From an uncultured Pelagibacteraceae bacterium (GTDB taxonomy: Bacteria; Pseudomonadota; Alphaproteobacteria; Pelagibacterales; Pelagibacteraceae): 48,817 nucleotides of DNA. The translations under genes were made by a program, and so were the position numbers. Shown here piece by piece: positions 46,791 to 48,817 of this stretch. The stretch spans positions 1 to 48,817 of the forward strand of contig CACPGV010000004.1 of assembly GCA_902633595.1 (NCBI GenBank). The letters are read 5' to 3'. The stretch's first letter is position 1. Each line of letters begins with the position of its first letter. The notes beneath the pieces were generated by a model, which saw only the letters and a program-made list of their open reading frames with translations, was not told where the DNA came from and ran no database searches.

Positions 46791-48451
46791 TAGATTCTCG
46801 CTATATTAATGTTTGTGAATGGTTTTTTTCCTGTTTTTTCTCTGACTATTCTTCTGCAATTTTGCTTGATAGTTTCTATTAAATTATTTTGTTGGTTTTT
46901 AGAATCCAAGGAAAAAGTTCTGCAAATATTAAAAATCTCATCCTCTATGTCAAAGATAAAATGTTCATGTTCATTATTCTCTGGAATGCCTTTGAATGAG
47001 ATAATGGGTTTTTTAATTTTTCCATTATTTGAAACAATGAGAGTAATTTCCAAATAGCCATTCAGTGATAGATTTTTTCTTTCTTTAATTGATTGTGAAT
47101 CACTTTCAACATTAACATTTCCATCTAAATAAACACGTCCAGATGGTGCTTTATCTATAATTGCTGGATTTTCATTTGGAAGGATTTTGATGATATCTCC
47201 ATTTTCTATTAATAAGGCTTTTGGAACTTGCATCTCTTTTGCAAAAGATACATGTTCTACCATATGTCTATGCTCTCCATGAACAGGTATAACACATTTA
47301 GGTTTCACCCATTTGTACATATCTTTTAAATCGTCTCGATTAGGATGACCTGACACATGAACAAATGCGTTCTCCTCTGTAATAATTTCTATTTTATTTT
47401 TTACTATCAAATTCTGGAGTTGATATAATTTTTTCTCATTTCCGGGAATAATTTTTGATGAGAAAATAACACAATCTCCAGATTCTAAAAAAACCTCTGG
47501 ATGCACTCCGTTAACTATTCTAGTCATTGCTCCCATTGGTTCTCCTTGGCTTCCAGTTGCTAAATATAAGATTTTATTTTTTTCAATTTTTTTTGCTTCT
47601 CTTGGCTCAACAGGATTAATCAACCCCTTAAGGTAACCACACTTTTTTGCAGCTTTATAAATTCTTTGCATTGACCTTCCAACTAAACAAATATTTCTTC
47701 CAGTTTTTTTTGCGCAATAAAAAATAGACTCCATCCTTGCCACGTTAGAGGCAAAAGATGTTACAAGTAATCTGTTGGTTTTTAATTCCATAATTCTTAA
47801 AAGACTGTCTCTTACGTCTGATTCAGAACCTGCTCGTCCTGGGCTAAATATATTTGTTGAGTCACAAATCATAGCTGAAACTCCGTTATCACCAATTTTT
47901 TTAAGTTTTGCCTCATCAATTTTCCCGCCTATTAATGGATTAGGATCAATTTTCCAATCTCCAGTATGCAATATGGTCCCTAGTGGAGTTTTAATGCAAA
48001 GACCATTAGGTTCTAGAATAGAATGTGTTAAAGTTACAAAATCAATCTCAAAGTTACCAAGTTTAATTTTACTATTTAGTGCTACAATTTTTAAATGTGA
48101 AACTATGTCTATTTTTTTTTCTTTAAATTTCTCAATCAGTAATGTCGCTGTAAAAGGGGTTGCATAAATTTTACATTTTAGTTTTGGCCAAATATGAGCT
48201 ACAGCTCCTATATGGTCCTCATGAGCATGAGTTAAAACTATACCAAGCAAATCATCTTTTTTATCAATTATAAAACCTGGGTCAGGCATAATTAAATCTA
48301 CTCCAGGAATAGAGTCATCAGCAAAAGAAACACCCATATCCACAATAATCCATTTATGATTATTTTCTTTTCCATAAGCATAAAGATTCATATTTGCTCC
48401 TATTTCACCAGAGCCACCTAAAGGACAAAAAAGTAGTTCTTCTTTACTCAT
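46790..48451 (-). CDS. rnj: Ribonuclease J
   Basis: GGSGEIGANMNLY, LTHAHEDHIGAVAHIWP, HTGDWKIDP, CDSTNIFSPGRAGSE, ATGSQGEPMGAMTR, HVSGHPNRDDLKDMYKWVKPKCVIPVHGEHRHM. Confidence 0.97.
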   Translation of the reverse strand: MSKEELLFCPLGGSGEIGANMNLYAYGKENNHKWIIVDMGVSFADDSIPGVDLIMPDPGFIIDKKDDLLGIVLTHAHEDHIGAVAHIWPKLKCKIYATPFTATLLIEKFKEKKIDIVSHLKIVALNSKIKLGNFEIDFVTLTHSILEPNGLCIKTPLGTILHTGDWKIDPNPLIGGKIDEAKLKKIGDNGVSAMICDSTNIFSPGRAGSESDVRDSLLRIMELKTNRLLVTSFASNVARMESIFYCAKKTGRNICLVGRSMQRIYKAAKKCGYLKGLINPVEPREAKKIEKNKILYLATGSQGEPMGAMTRIVNGVHPEVFLESGDCVIFSSKIIPGNEKKLYQLQNLIVKNKIEIITEENAFVHVSGHPNRDDLKDMYKWVKPKCVIPVHGEHRHMVEHVSFAKEMQVPKALLIENGDIIKILPNENPAIIDKAPSGRVYLDGNVNVESDSQSIKERKNLSLNGYLEITLIVSNNGKIKKPIISFKGIPENNEHEHFIFDIEDEIFNICRTFSLDSKNQQNNLIETIKQNCRRIVREKTGKKPFTNINIARI

Positions 48452-48817
48452 ATAAATTCTTTATAAACTTTTGAGATGCCTTTAACAGTAATATTTTGAT
48501 CAACAAAAATTTTTCTTCTTATCACTTTTTTAAAAAAATTTGCATAACCGCCCGTAAGTATGATTCTATACTTAAGTTTTTCCTTAGAGATAATTTTGTT
48601 GATAATATTGTTTATTAAACCCTCATAACCCCATAAAAAACCAGCATTAAGAGCTTCTTTTGTGTTTTTTCCATAAGTTCTTTGATGATTTTTTAAATTT
48701 ATTTTTGGAAGTAAAGCAGTTGATTTAATCAAATTTTTCATTGAAAGTTTTATTCCTGGAGCGATTACACCTCCCTCGTATTTGCCATTTTTAATCACAT
48801 CAAACGTAGTAGCAGTA
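48448..48817 (-). CDS. coaX: Type III pantothenate kinase, C-terminal part (truncated by window end)
   Basis: Frame open to window edge (TATTFDVIKNGKYEGGVIAPGIKLSMKNLIKSTALLPKI), ALNAGFLWGYEGLI, IILTGGYA. Confidence 0.92.
   Translation of the reverse strand, partial: TATTFDVIKNGKYEGGVIAPGIKLSMKNLIKSTALLPKINLKNHQRTYGKNTKEALNAGFLWGYEGLINNIINKIISKEKLKYRIILTGGYANFFKKVIRRKIFVDQNITVKGISKVYKEFI

Noticed and set aside
1-48817. CRISPR arrays, IS elements, tRNA/rRNA genes
   Set aside because: No spaced direct repeats, transposase motifs or cloverleaf-like spacers noticed by reading; tRNAscan/Infernal would be needed to exclude small RNAs rigorously

Overview
AT-rich alphaproteobacterial chromosome segment. 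Gene content, very short intergenic spacers and gene order are most consistent with SAR11 / Candidatus Pelagibacter; this is inferred from sequence character, not from a search. Core blocks: trpE(partial)-trpG-trpD-trpC-lexA-gltX (1-5106, +); lpxB / sugar dehydrogenase / lpxI-lpxA-fabZ-lpxD-ompH-bamA-dxr-cdsA-uppS-frr-tsf-rpsB-dnaE-lolD-lolC-proS-DUF1467-rnj-coaX(partial) (27178-48817, all -). Between them (about 7.2-27.2 kb) lies an accessory catabolic/transport region. It holds an SDR-SDR-MhpD-like operon, a homolog of the animal PTD012/C11orf54 DUF1907 ester hydrolase, a DMT transporter, a PhyH dioxygenase, and a branched-chain/organic-acid ABC transporter split into two divergent operons. 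A 2OG-Fe(II) oxygenase is embedded in one half of that transporter. The other half leads an apparent 11-gene polycistron: livF-livH-panE-like, acyl-CoA synthetase, MenB/BadI-like crotonase, enolase-superfamily enzyme, CitE-like lyase, GGCT-like protein and three tandem Gfo/Idh/MocA oxidoreductases. That train is the best candidate for an undescribed pathway, possibly cyclic-acid catabolism. Regulatory signals include a GTTC-N7-GTTC LexA operator at lexA, a pseudoknot-capable leader at rpsB, and a strong hairpin after livK. No tRNA, rRNA, IS element or CRISPR array was seen.
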